Assembly: GCA_000328365.1 (NCBI GenBank)
Contig: KB300677.1
Coordinates: 132,127-196,126 of the forward strand
DNA: 64,000 nucleotides
Direction of reading: 5' to 3'
Source of the DNA: Capitella teleta
Taxonomy: Eukaryota; Annelida; Polychaeta; Capitellidae
Part shown: positions 1-10,897 of the stretch, one piece after another
How the letters are laid out: each line of letters starts with the position of its first letter
How positions within the stretch are numbered: the first letter of the stretch is position 1
The notes under the pieces: generated by a model
What the model was told of the DNA's origin: nothing
The model's database searches: none
What the model saw: only the letters and a program-made list of their open reading frames with translations
Translations under genes and position numbers: made by a program

Positions 1-131
1 CGACAGATCTCATGGGCCCATTACCCTGTACAGTGCTGACTACTGCAATGAAATGAACTATGAATCGCTGTACTACACTCAAACACGAGAATACCCAGTG
101 CATGAAATTAATTCCATGTCACCGTCTGACC

Positions 132-162
<31 letters not shown>

Positions 163-979
163 AAAAAAAGAAAAATCTAAAAAATCTCCCAAGAAGCAAC
201 AAAATTCAGCTCTCACCCATTTCGGATCGTCACCCGGCGAGGATTCACGAGATTCCATTTCGACATCCGCGACTGGTTTTCAGTTGTCACATTCTAATAA
301 AACCGAACAGAAGAGTGCAACAACGCATTTCACGAGGACGATGTAATCGACACACGGAAGGAAATGAACCGCACATGAACAACGATGACATCCACAATCG
401 TGACAATCGTCGCGAACTGAGCTCTCAAACAGAAAGACCGCAACGAGATTAACACGACCTGCAAAGTCATCGGCGGTTCTGCTCGCAACGAAGACAGTTG
501 CACCGAGGGTCGATGTCATCAGACACGACGGCTGTTCGTCAGCGCTAATTGTGTTTAATTGTTGTGCAGATGTGTATTGGACCGCACGTGACAGCGATTG
601 AGAGACGCCAGAGTGACAGCCCCCCCCCCCCCCCTTCCCGTGACAGCATCAATCGTGAAGTGACGGCGCGTGTTGCGATTTCCACCACGGCCGCTGCGGG
701 GCGCCCTCTCTCTGGTAGTAAACAGCGCGGTTTTAGGACAATTGTACAGGTGAAACATCGGAATTACGCCAAATATGTGCAAAGTAACCAAATGATAATA
801 GGCACATATTTCACAGATATTTAAGTGTATGAATACGCACACAAAAAAAGTACATAAAACATAAAAATATGCACTAAGATGACCTGGGACACAGTCCAAC
901 CCGAAACATAGAACCACACTAAAAACACACACACACACATCCAGGGGCCGAAAGTTCACAGATCCAGGGGTTAACTCAC
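1..979. other. Non-coding sequence with homopolymer runs
   Basis: I see no convincing gene. There is a poly(A) run at about 131-170, a C run at 620-634 and an (AC)n tract near 927-940. Frames open here are broken up by low-complexity sequence and show no domain. The strip may hold introns or the 3' part of the minus-strand EH-domain gene. Confidence 0.5.
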
Positions 980-1026
980 CCCTTTGCTGCGCCTGATCCG
1001 GTGCATGGTGAACCCAGAACAAGGAA
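980..1026 (-). CDS. Possible exon 13 of the EH-domain gene
   Basis: A long pyrimidine tract on the minus strand (about 1085-1029) ends in an AG, followed by a 47-nt open segment and a strong GTGAGT donor. Read in the phase left by the exon ending at 2447, it gives FLVLGSPCTGSGAAKG. It would continue the EH-domain gene towards the window start. Only splice signals and phase support it. Its short length and lack of a recognisable domain make it tentative. Confidence 0.3.
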
Positions 1027-2446
1027 CTAATAATAGTTGCAATCAAACCAAGAATAAGAATAGGAATAAGGAGGAGAAGTAGTTGGTGCGTGTCACAGGT
1101 GGAAGAAGTTCGCAACAGGTGGCGCTCATGTCATTTCCATGATTGCATCCTTCTCCTTCCACGTCGATGGCTGCGAACTCATTCAACGGCGAGGAAAAAG
1201 CAACCCACATTCTGATAAGGGAAAGGGACAAGAAGAGGCGCACAGGGCGCCATTGAGGGTGTAGTAGGGTCGTTTGAGGGTGCATGCAGCTGAGCAGTTT
1301 GTTTTGAGTGCGATGACTAAGATGAGCAAGGCAGCTGATTTGATCGCAATTGATAAACCTCTGATCAATAACTCAACGGGTTTTCATTGCTTCATTAGAA
1401 GGTGATGCAACGGAATTATTGGGTCAATAATCTCATAATATATATATAACATGAATGGTTTGGCATTTAAATAATTATTAATTCAAAAATTTGCATGCAT
1501 AACTCTAAATAAATTAATAAATGAATGGAGCAAAATTGAAATCAGAATGAGATTGCCTCGTTAATTGACGTTAGGATATCGACCACCCAGAAGCATGGCC
1601 AGGAAGATGTTATGTAATTTTGAGTGAGATATATTTGCAGATTTGCGACAATATGACAAATACTGATGACCAGTATGACGTATGAGATATATTTGCAGAT
1701 TCGATTTCGAATTTCAAGAAATACGATGAATTATATCCATTATATCTGTGTACACCAAGAATGTTCTGGAATCGTGGCAGAAAAAAAAAATCGAAGTTCG
1801 CTCACAAAGCATAATATAAAATAAAAATAAAATTGCAGAATTCTCCGGAATTCGCCCAAGGCCAAATGATCACAATTATTGAGGTTTCTTATAGAAATGC
1901 CCCGGAAGTGGCTCCAAGGGAAGGGGAAGCAGAAAGATGGCGTCTTCCCTCCCTCATAGATTTCCATAAAAAAACCGTTTGATCAAAAAATGCTAAAAAA
2001 ACAAAATCTATAATGATCACGATGCAGACCAAATTGAACTGAACTAGGGCATCTGCTGAAACGTCAACGCAGAAATGATTCATCACCAACGTCCAAATAG
2101 TCACCACCCAAAAGAAGCCAGTTGCTATGGCAACAATTCACTTCAGGGGGCAGAATACGAACAAGTGCTCAGATCCAGTGGCTTTGATCAGAACAAGATG
2201 CACCCTCATTAATCCCGTTTGTGCTTATCTTGAAATCTATAATCGACAAACCTTTTTTTATACATCACATATTATGCACTTGAGTCGCAAAATAGATCTA
2301 TCATCAATATTATCAGCGTAATTATTATTGCAATAAATTAAGAGTGCAATCTGCTCAAGATAATAGCGAATAATATATTGACGGATAAGCATCGCTCAAT
2401 CATGAAATTCCCCCCACAAAATATATAACAACAAAACACAACTCAC
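1027..2446. other. Probable intron, no coding signal
   Basis: Lies between exon 12 of the EH gene and its possible exon 13. It contains a direct repeat: TGAGATATATTTGCAGATT occurs near 1626 and again near 1684, 58 bp apart. The rest is AT-rich without a recognisable gene. Confidence 0.4.
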
Positions 2447-5400
2447 AAAGACGGTTGCAGACCCGCATTGCATAAGCTCCAGCAATTCTTGAGAGTTCTG
2501 CAAAAGATGTTCATTGATGAGGAAGACTTCGCTGTTCTCCTCCAAATTGTTGTTGTTGGATTGCTGCAGCTGGGATAGATCTTCAGGGAGGTCCTTCCAG
2601 AGGTCATCCTCCTCTGCGGTCACTATGCACACACACAAACCGATTAGACTTCACCCAACTCACAAATCTCCTCTCCTACCCGAGACAGTCCGAAACACCG
2701 GGTCGTCAGCTTCCGTGAAATAAAACTCCCGCTCGACCCCATTCGACCTGAGTGCTGATGACGTCGGTTCGGGGTCGGCGGGAGTCTTGCACCAAACGTC
2801 CACAAAGTTATCCTCGAACGAGTGCGTCATGTGCAGGAGTTTCTGGTCGACGTCCTGGTTGATCCAGGGGCCGTGGACGCCCTGCTCGGGAGGACAATCC
2901 AGGCACGCGGCGCCGTCGTCCTCTCGCGAGAGTCTCGCGCACTGGTCGCATTTAGCGCAATCAGCTGATGACTCGCAGTCGAAGAGGGTTTGTCCCGAGA
3001 GGGGAGGCTGCGTTATGCGATCCATGTGGAACGGGTGGACTTTATGCGGGATGTCTGTGGGAAGCGGAAAGGGAAGACGGCTGCTTATCCCTCGTTGTTT
3101 CTCCTCTGTTCAGAGACACCGCGCCATCATCACTCGGGGAGGATTTAGGAGAAAGAGGGAGCTTACCTTTTTGGAGTTCGTACAGCTCGTGGAAGGGGTC
3201 CACATCCTTGATTATGCTGTTGCGTTTCTGCTTCTGTTTTCGGGAAGATGAAAGGGAAATATTTCCACAGTGAATGAAAAATCCCCAAAGGGACATCGCC
3301 ATTGATTATCACCCAATATTGTACAAACAATGTCGCTCATGCCACAACAATGGCATTAAAATTGCCACACTGAGGAACAGAATAGACCTCCAAGTCTCCC
3401 CCCACCCCCCAGAAAAAAAAGAGAGGTACGCCAACAAATACTCCATTACCGTGACAGAACTTTCCATTATAGCCCAAAAAAAAAAAAAAAAAAAAAAAAA
3501 CTTCACTCACAGCGCGAATGGTGGAGGTTGTCTCCTTGAGGATCGTCACTTCGTGCGACAATTTCTGCTCCTCAATGATGACCCTGGCAGTCTCCTGCCG
3601 AATCTGCTCGTGTTCCCTCTTCAGCCTGAAAACATGCAAACCAAAGTGACGTCATCAAAGCGAGAGATTTCTCTCCTCTACCTTTGAGCAACGATTGCTG
3701 TTCGGTCACTTCTCTCGGCGACACGCCTCAGCAGCGAATAACTGCGCTCGTCGAAATTCTCCTCTCCCTTCAACTGCTCGGTGGCACACAGAAGCATTCA
3801 TGATAAAAGGGTGCTAAGTTACCATTCACCCATCTCCCTCACCATAGTCATTCAATTACAAAACGCACGATGCAAAACAGTGACGTCATGTGCGGACCGT
3901 TAAGTGACCAGTGAATGTGTGATTCGGGCCATGACAAGAAGAGACGACATTGAAAGCGTGGAATGTACACTAGACTTAGCACACACACACAGTCAACTGG
4001 CTCCGCTGCAAATCTTAAAATATAGCTACTGGCTCTCTACCCACAAGTTTATGACACCATTCTAAGTTGGAAAGGACAAGCAAAGCTTAAATGATTCACA
4101 GCAAACAATCGCTTCGCCCTAAAGAATACTACTCGCTGTTGTTACTCTGACATCTGCATGTACTTGCTTTAAAAGCACGTTTAACCCGCTCACGAGTTTT
4201 AGTACACACGAAAGGCAAGAACGAGAGGGAGGAGGAAGGAAGAGGAGGTGGATTGCATGGTGATATTACAAGGAAACAACAGCACGATGTTTAACACGAG
4301 AGAACCCACCTAATTGAGGATACAACACTCTCCTGGCAGGGGAACAAGAAACAACCAATTATCTCAGCGAGTGAGTGCATACGGATATAATGCAGTTGAT
4401 AACACGGCTGATAAGCAAGCTGATAATATCAGCCCAAAAAGCTAGGGGGGATTGTCACAATTAGCTTCATTTCATATCAGATATCTGTGCGTTCAATAGT
4501 AACGCAACGCGTGTCTGCTATAATATCTCATCCATACGCCAACTGAATCAAGTTAAGTTCTGGTTCGATATAATTGCAAAGTGGATTCCGCGATAAACGG
4601 GAGATTTAAGTACGAGATAAGCCGCGCTGGGAGATACCACTTACCAGTTCATGCAGAAGTTCAAATCTTTGCGCCCACAGATCGGCTCTCTGTTTCTCTC
4701 GAATTTCTTCCTTCCTCTTTCTTTCCTGTTTTCAAAACAAAACATTATTTTTTTTTTTAGACACAATACGTGAGAATTCCACCAGATGTCGTGTTTTAGC
4801 CACTTATGCGGGCACCAATAAGCAGAGTTGAACACCCTTGGGTATATGTTTACGTTCGTCTCATTTGCATGTCATTAGTATGCATAAATTATACCCGTGA
4901 ATGCTGGTTGCTATGGGTTACGGAACGGGGGGCGGAGAAACCGTGTCAGTTCAATATGTTAACCTGCATGTTTAGCATAAAATATGATGAGAGTAAAGAG
5001 CAGACTACTCGGGGTACTTTTGAACCCTGAATAGATTACTCCGTCCGATCGATACAATAGTTTTTTTGTTTTTTTTTTCTAAGTCCTCACATCCAAATTC
5101 AACTTCAATATTTGGCATTTTCTTAGCAATCAACAATAAATTATCGTATGTAAGTACATGAATAACTGAGTAACTCATAATTTTATACTCATTATATTAA
5201 TGCACAATAAGGTTCCATCTCTTCGAGGGTTTTGCGCGAATAAGAACTGATGCAATCCGCAGATGTGCAGTTTCACATAACAGAGCGATCTCAGCTAAAG
5301 CAAACCTGAATCATAACGCACTGTGCAACATGCTGGTGAAAGCGGAAATCATAACGCATTTAATCCTCATAACGCACTACCCCCGAAGAGCACTCACGGT

Positions 5401-8400
5401 TTCTCAGAACGTTGCAAACTTGTCACATTGAGAGAATTTTACGGCTCCCCCAACACTCGGTGGCGTTATAAGGGCGCCAGGGCAGAAACCCGGGACCGGA
5501 GTCAACCCCCACTCTTCATCCCAAGATGACGCAAGATCCCAGGGGGTCAAAGGTCATGGTTCAAGGCTGCATGCTACCATAGACAGCAACACAGAGCGCA
5601 CGGCCTGACTTATGCAGTTGCGCATCACTACAGAGTATAATTTTAACGATTTACATTTAAAATCGTATTCAATGGTCATGCATGACCGCAATGTCGGCCG
5701 AGTTATTTGAAGGACACGAGTCTGGGGAGGAATTCCTCCCCAGCTAATCAAAGATTTGTGATCTTCCAATTGAGAGGCATTTCATTAGGGCAAGAAGTCA
5801 TTGTTCGACATTGTCTGCAATGTCGACTGATGCTCGGTACTACAGTGGGTATTTTAATGTTTCAAACGCATAATTCTAATCTGAAGAAAGAGAAATAGCC
5901 GTAGATACAGAACACCCGACCTTCACAACAGAGGTGACCCAAAATGATCTCTTGATATAACAGCGTGCTACTGTATGAATTACAATAAAATACAAGCGAA
6001 ATGTACATCAAAATGATGCGGCGAAAGAAACGTAAGCTCGGCGATTAACTCCTTTGATCTTACAACATGCTAAAACCGGACAAAACCGATATTCGTATCA
6101 CTGCCCAACAGACAAACTCAAAATAGATTCCATCAGAGACAGCCATAACAAGTGCACGCAATAATTAAAAAAAGCAAAACCATGTTGATCGCCTACTTAG
6201 AATTCAAGCAAACACAGTCTCACTCATTAAATATACAGCAAGAGCAACAATTACCATTCAACTAATTTCAGACCAGCGCACAAAACCAATCGCTGCTGCA
6301 CAAATTTCAACCTTATATACATGTTCAAAAACTGACAAATGACAAACCGCCCACCTGCTATGTTAATTAATTAAATCCACCAGGTGAAACACATTGCCTC
6401 TTGGTGAGCATGCAGGCACCTATGAGACTGCTGCTGCTGCCCTTGTTGGGAATACGACTCATGGCAGAGTTATTACATAACCACAGTGGATTTCAGCGCT
6501 TGAACAATACGAAGCCAATCACACGTGTAAACCTACCTTCAGAGCCATCAGTTTTTGTTTTAGTTGCTCCAGGTACTGCACTCTGAAAAGCAAACCAAAT
6601 TGATTTGTAATTAAGCACATATTGATTAATTAATTAACAAAGAGTAATTATTAAAAATAAGGCTTACACCAGGTTAAGGTTATTACGCAATGGACAATTG
6701 TGCTAACACAGAATCACACAGAATTATAATTAAGTTCGAATATGAGCCAGCGAGATTCTTAAAACTGATCCATGTATTGATATTGACAATAATATTGACA
6801 ATAATATTGAACCCAACGTTCGTATATGGAGTTTAAGCAAGATTAATCGGCATGAACTGAAATCTATAATTCATAGAATTGGAACGATCACCAGAATCGC
6901 AGACATATTAACAGAACATCATTTTATTGCAGCAACTCTGGCCAAAGAGGAGAACAGACACACAGAGTCTGTCATTGTAAAGCCAGCCGGCCACGATATC
7001 ATTATGATGTAATATTTAAAGCCTTTCGCGGTGATGTAATTCTGTGTACCCCTCAAACTGTCAGCTTTCATCTTTAGAAGTTGAGAATTTCAAAGGAGAT
7101 CAAACGTCATCCGGCAGAAAGATCAGCCAAATTGCCAGCGATCACGTTTCATGGTAGTTGCATAATAAATGACTGCAATAATTGAAGGTAGCCAACCTTG
7201 TTTGCTTGGCGGTTAAATCCGTTTTGGGCAGGTGATGTGGAAGGAGAGACTGCACGTTGATTGGGCCCGTGATCATTTCACCTGGAACAAATAAACGCAC
7301 CACAGATCGTAAAGATACCACACACATATTCATCATAAATAAATAATACCTTTTTTCAACAGCCGTACCAAATGACAGGCCACGGCAAACTCATCCGAAC
7401 TGAGACAAGCGTCTCGATCAACATCAGCCAAATTCCACACCAAGGCCAACTGCATGCGACACAATCCGGAGGTGCACAGCACATCCCTCGCTAGCTCCCC
7501 TGGAAAAAAAAAAGAGAAAAAGAAAACACCATCATCCGTGTTCTACCAGACGCTCCCTCGTACCATCAAGATGTCCTTTCGCTCCTCCCAGTGCAGTGAA
7601 AAGAGCTCTGAACGCTCTTAGTTCACGAACCGTGACGGGAGGTAGGCGTGGCTGTGTGCGCTGCGGAAGACGCAGCTCCATGGGGATCGCTTGTATCTCC
7701 CTGGTGACCAGCTTCCCTCGCATGTGCCACTGAAGAAGATGCATGGCGAGGACGAATTCAGTGACGTCAAGCATGTTGTCGTGCGGGACGTCGACGAGGT
7801 TCCTGAGGGGAAAGGAGGATTGGGAGAGCGAAGGAGATGGAATCGGAAGCTCACCACACTTGGCTCAGAACCGTCAGCGGAAGTTTCGACTGCAGAAATA
7901 ACTCCCTGCTTTTGTCTCCTGGAAAAAAAAAAGAAAAAGAAAATAATGTTATCAAGACAGAAGAGAGATCAAGAGTAGGAGAGTGACCTCTAAAAGGTAA
8001 AAAAAAAAAACCCGTATATTTAAGTTAAACAGTCAGACCCCCGTTAATCCGCCCTCCTCCGTTCCCATGGAAAAAGGCGGATAAACGAAAAGGGCGGATT
8101 GCATGTCAGACCATAAATAAATGAAAATTAAATGCCGTAAAAAAACTCATGTACCATAATAGGTTACAAGCAGAAAAAAAAAAAAAGATCAAATGAAGTG
8201 GGCAATGTAGAGAGTAGAGACAATAACTGAGGGATGGTCGTTGCGGGCGAGTACTAGTCATTTCGCCCGAATGCCATTTCGCCCGGGTTCATATACATGC
8301 AAATATTTGGCTCCACGGGTACAACATGACTTAAGCTTATAAATTATATTTAGTATAGCATGCAGCATAACTTGTGTATTACATATACTATGCTAATGTA

Positions 8401-10884
8401 GAGTGTATTCATTTTATATTTGTAATGCATTGTACTTGATTAGTTTGTACTCAGTACATGTATTGACAATGTACGAATCGGCCATGCTCGCATGCTCACA
8501 CGGTAGCACTTAATCATTGCTATGTTCTGCTTGCGTTTTCATGCTATTGTGGTGAGCAGAAACGATACTCGAATTGCCACTAATGAGGTTTAATGCGAAA
8601 CCGCGCCGTAATTATCATTTTTATGCCGAGAGAATGAGCAATCAATGGATAATATTATGAGCATAAAAAAGAGAAGTGACCTACATGATAGATCATAGAT
8701 GACGATAGCAGATTTATCAAGAGCATATCACTTGCCAGTGCCACTCTTTGTGTTACTAAATGTTTCATAATAAGATTCTAACTCTGCATGGATAATGATG
8801 TATGTATTAGTTTATTTCGTCACATCTATTCCACTGAGGACAGACGGAGGTCTTCCATTGTGGATCCCCATAATAAATTAATAAATAAAGACATAATTAT
8901 TACAACAACAAAACCGGGCTCACCGTGCTCGCAGCAGGCGGCGATGTATACGGGTTTCTCCGACGACGACGAGGAACGACGGAGTTTTCTTGACGCCAGA
9001 ATACTAGTAATCACACGAGCTCAAGGCACGCATGCAAATTATAATTCATTACTCCGGTCTCCTGCATAGGCTGTTTCTGACAAACACCGCTAGTTTGTAC
9101 TAGTACTACACTCAGTATTGATGATGTACGAATTTGCCATCCGAGCATGCATAATATCCCAGCACAATACTGATTATTAATGCCCATATTTATGATATTA
9201 GCCATATTAATTAATATGTATTTAAAATCGGACGAGATGGCATTCGGGCGAAATGACCAGTTCCCGTTGGGGGCTCTCATTTTATGTGTTCATGGATCAG
9301 CTTCGACTCTCCCAGTTTCAATTCCCCTCGCTTCTCCACTAGATTCCATGATCTCCACTCACAACTCCCGTCGTTCGTTCTGCTCCTGAACATCGCCTGA
9401 GCGACCGATTTAATTGAAAGTAAGCCATCCACGCAGACATAAAGGAATCAACATGGCGACGACACCCGCATTTGATTCCTTTGTTTAGTTAACTTCTTAA
9501 ACATTGAATAAGTCGAGGGGCGCCATTTGTTGGTTAATTGACCTGACTTGAAAAAAATCGCCGACAATTGATGTGTCGTATCTTGTGTTTGTTTACACTA
9601 CGACATTTTGAAGAGCGGATTACTGTCATTACATATATGTAATTTATAATGGTACAGTGTAGATTTGTTCCTGAGAATCGTGACCGGAGGCGGATTAACG
9701 AAAATGACGGATTACATAACACAATTAACATTACAAAACGATTCATCCCTGGGATTTTAGGGCGGATTACAAGACGGCGGATTAACAAGGTCTGACTGTA
9801 ATGGATTTTAAAGACATCATATAAAGGAAATAAAAGAACAAACATTTCAAGAGAGGATGGACAAAGAGCTCAGTTGAAAAGAGAGAAGATCAAGATAAAC
9901 GTCAGCAATCACGCTCCACTCTCAGTGGCTGCTCACTCAGCCATGACGAACCAAAGAAGACACACTCACCATATCAACGTTCAAATTCACCCATCAAAGT
10001 GAAACTAGCCCCATATAAAACAGGGAAGCGATTCGCCCGAAATGCTCAGCATTACAGAAGTCAGATTGCTTGCTTTGCATAAAGTCGCATGATTAAGAGA
10101 ACGAGGAATGCAGATGACGTCTCCTCTCGTGTTTAAAAAGCATCCGCTTCATGAGAGCGGACGTGGGGCATAATAGAAGTGACGTAACACAACATTATTA
10201 CAAGAATACTCTCAACTGAAACGCATTCTTCTCCAGTTAGGTCACATCCTCGATCGATTCCATCGGTAGGTTTAACATCGATTACGTAATCATGGGTCGT
10301 GTTACGATTAAATTATCTGAATGAATCAACGGAGAAAATTAATAATGGCTGGCCTGGATTCTCAAACAACTCCAAAAACCAGGCAGGGGATTTTATTAAC
10401 TTTATTTTCACCCCGCGAAGTAACAACCCCAAGACAACGTTTAGACAACGTTTAGACAACGTTTAGACAATGCCATCACGGAGATGCTGAGTCAGGAATT
10501 GTGCTTAAAGAAAACGGAACCACACAGTTCCTACACTCATAGACTCATAGCACAAATGATAATTTCACAAGCTCACACTGAATTAACATGAATCCCTAGC
10601 CAAGTAACAGCTTCAAACTTCAAAGGAATCCTGCGTGTGGTCCACGCATATCGTTCATTCAGCCTTACCTCAGAGAATAATATGCCCTGAACCTAATGCA
10701 TGTATAATCCGTATAATAGAGAGGTGAACATGAATATTGCACTGCACAAGAATGCGACTGATGACTATGGTGATAATGAACGGAGAGTGCAATTACCTGG
10801 TAAGAGACCATCGATCGGCCCCTGGCTGAAGAACAAAGCTTCATGGCGAATTCTTTCTTCAGGAGAAATCACCCCAAACTCCAT
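2447..10884 (-). CDS. EPS15/intersectin-like endocytic protein with two EH domains (3' end not resolved)
   Basis: Twelve coding exons on the minus strand join in phase: 10884-10797, 7918-7855, 7802-7564, 7499-7350, 7281-7197, 6582-6537, 4725-4645, 3776-3682, 3625-3511, 3233-3167, 3054-2680 and 2613-2447, giving about 524 codons with no stop yet. The protein starts MEFGVISPEERIRHEALFF. EH domain 1 follows (VLSQVWNLVD, MLDVTEFVLAMHLLQ), then EH domain 2 (LALVWNLADVDRD, LSSDEFAVACHLVRLL). Next come a charged coiled coil (exons 6-9, e.g. QIRQETARVIIEEQKLSHEV), a DPF tripeptide (VDPFHEL) and a cysteine-rich acidic region. EH domains bind NPF motifs, and DPF motifs bind AP-2, so a role in clathrin-coated-pit assembly is likely. 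The start is chosen because an in-frame TGA lies just upstream. The EH repeats resemble both EPS15 and intersectin; no SH3 domain is visible. The family call is firm, the ortholog is not. The exon 8 acceptor could be 3 nt further on. Confidence 0.85.
5309..5380. repeat. Cluster of three CATAACGCA motifs
   Basis: AATCATAACGCA occurs at 5309-5320 and 5347-5358, and a shorter CTCATAACGCA just after, near 5366-5377, all in one orientation. The same 12-mer recurs in clusters elsewhere in the window (21.9, 38.5, 49.2, 53.9, 56.3 kb). Function unknown. Confidence 0.6.
5435..5645 (-). repeat. Diverged SINE body, tRNA head missing
   Basis: Resembles the body of the full SINE at 25692-26021: a 'ttttacggctcc' stretch, then 'cccgggaccgg', a 'cccactctt' segment, 'ctaccatagacag' and 'cacagagcgc'. 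The tRNA-like promoter segment is absent, so this is a 5'-truncated relic lying in an intron of the EH-domain gene. Orientation follows from the order of these blocks. Confidence 0.6.
8030..9798. mobile_element. Pogo/Tigger-like TIR element (non-autonomous), carrying a second element
   Basis: The left end begins CAGTCAGACCCCCGTTAATC and the right end is the inverted form (GATTAACAAGGTCTGACTG at its terminus). Termini starting CAGT and containing CGTTAATCCG are typical of pogo/Tigger-type Tc1-mariner elements, which use a TA target. Here TA follows the right end but AA precedes the left, so the duplication is imperfect. Subterminal 'ggcggatt' blocks repeat at both ends. No transposase frame is seen, so it is non-autonomous. 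Another TIR element (8256-9259) sits inside it. It lies in the first coding intron of the EH-domain gene. Confidence 0.7.
8256..9259. mobile_element. MITE-like element with TTTCGCCCG terminal inverted repeats
   Basis: The left terminus carries GTCATTTCGCCCGAATGCCA followed by a second TTTCGCCCG. The right terminus is its inverted copy (GGCATTCGGGCGAAATGACC at 9239-9258), giving arms of about 30 bp around a 1-kb AT-rich core. The core holds two diverged direct repeats (near 8442-8495 and 9090-9150, sharing GATGTACGAAT-like and GCATGC-containing blocks). No transposase frame is visible. It appears inserted within the pogo/Tigger-like element. A related end lies at 47651-47700. Confidence 0.65.
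10437..10471. repeat. Short tandem repeat, 11-bp unit
   Basis: Three to four copies of an 11-bp unit (GACAACGTTTA) in direct tandem, in the 3-kb first coding intron of the minus-strand EH-domain gene. Probably a neutral short tandem repeat. Confidence 0.7.
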
Positions 10885-10897
10885 CTCACGGATTCAT
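10885..10897 (-). promoter_or_regulatory. Three-codon upstream ORF abutting the EH-protein start
   Basis: Directly after a good acceptor (pyrimidine-rich tract then TTGCAG) the exon reads ATG AAT CCG TGA, one nucleotide before the ATG of the EH protein. This tiny M-N-P-stop reading frame would precede the main start in a transcript using this acceptor. The main ATG has a good context (GAGATGG). The arrangement suggests leaky scanning or reinitiation, but that is inference. Confidence 0.4.

Noticed and set aside
990-1115. Minus-strand hydrophobic stretch LLLLLIPILILGLIATIISS as a transmembrane exon
   Set aside because: It is the translation of a long polypyrimidine tract leading into an AG acceptor and has no ATG; a splice-site explanation is better.
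5309-5380. Regularly spaced short repeats as a CRISPR-like array
   Set aside because: The host is eukaryotic, repeats are only 12 bp with uneven spacing, and there are no cas genes.
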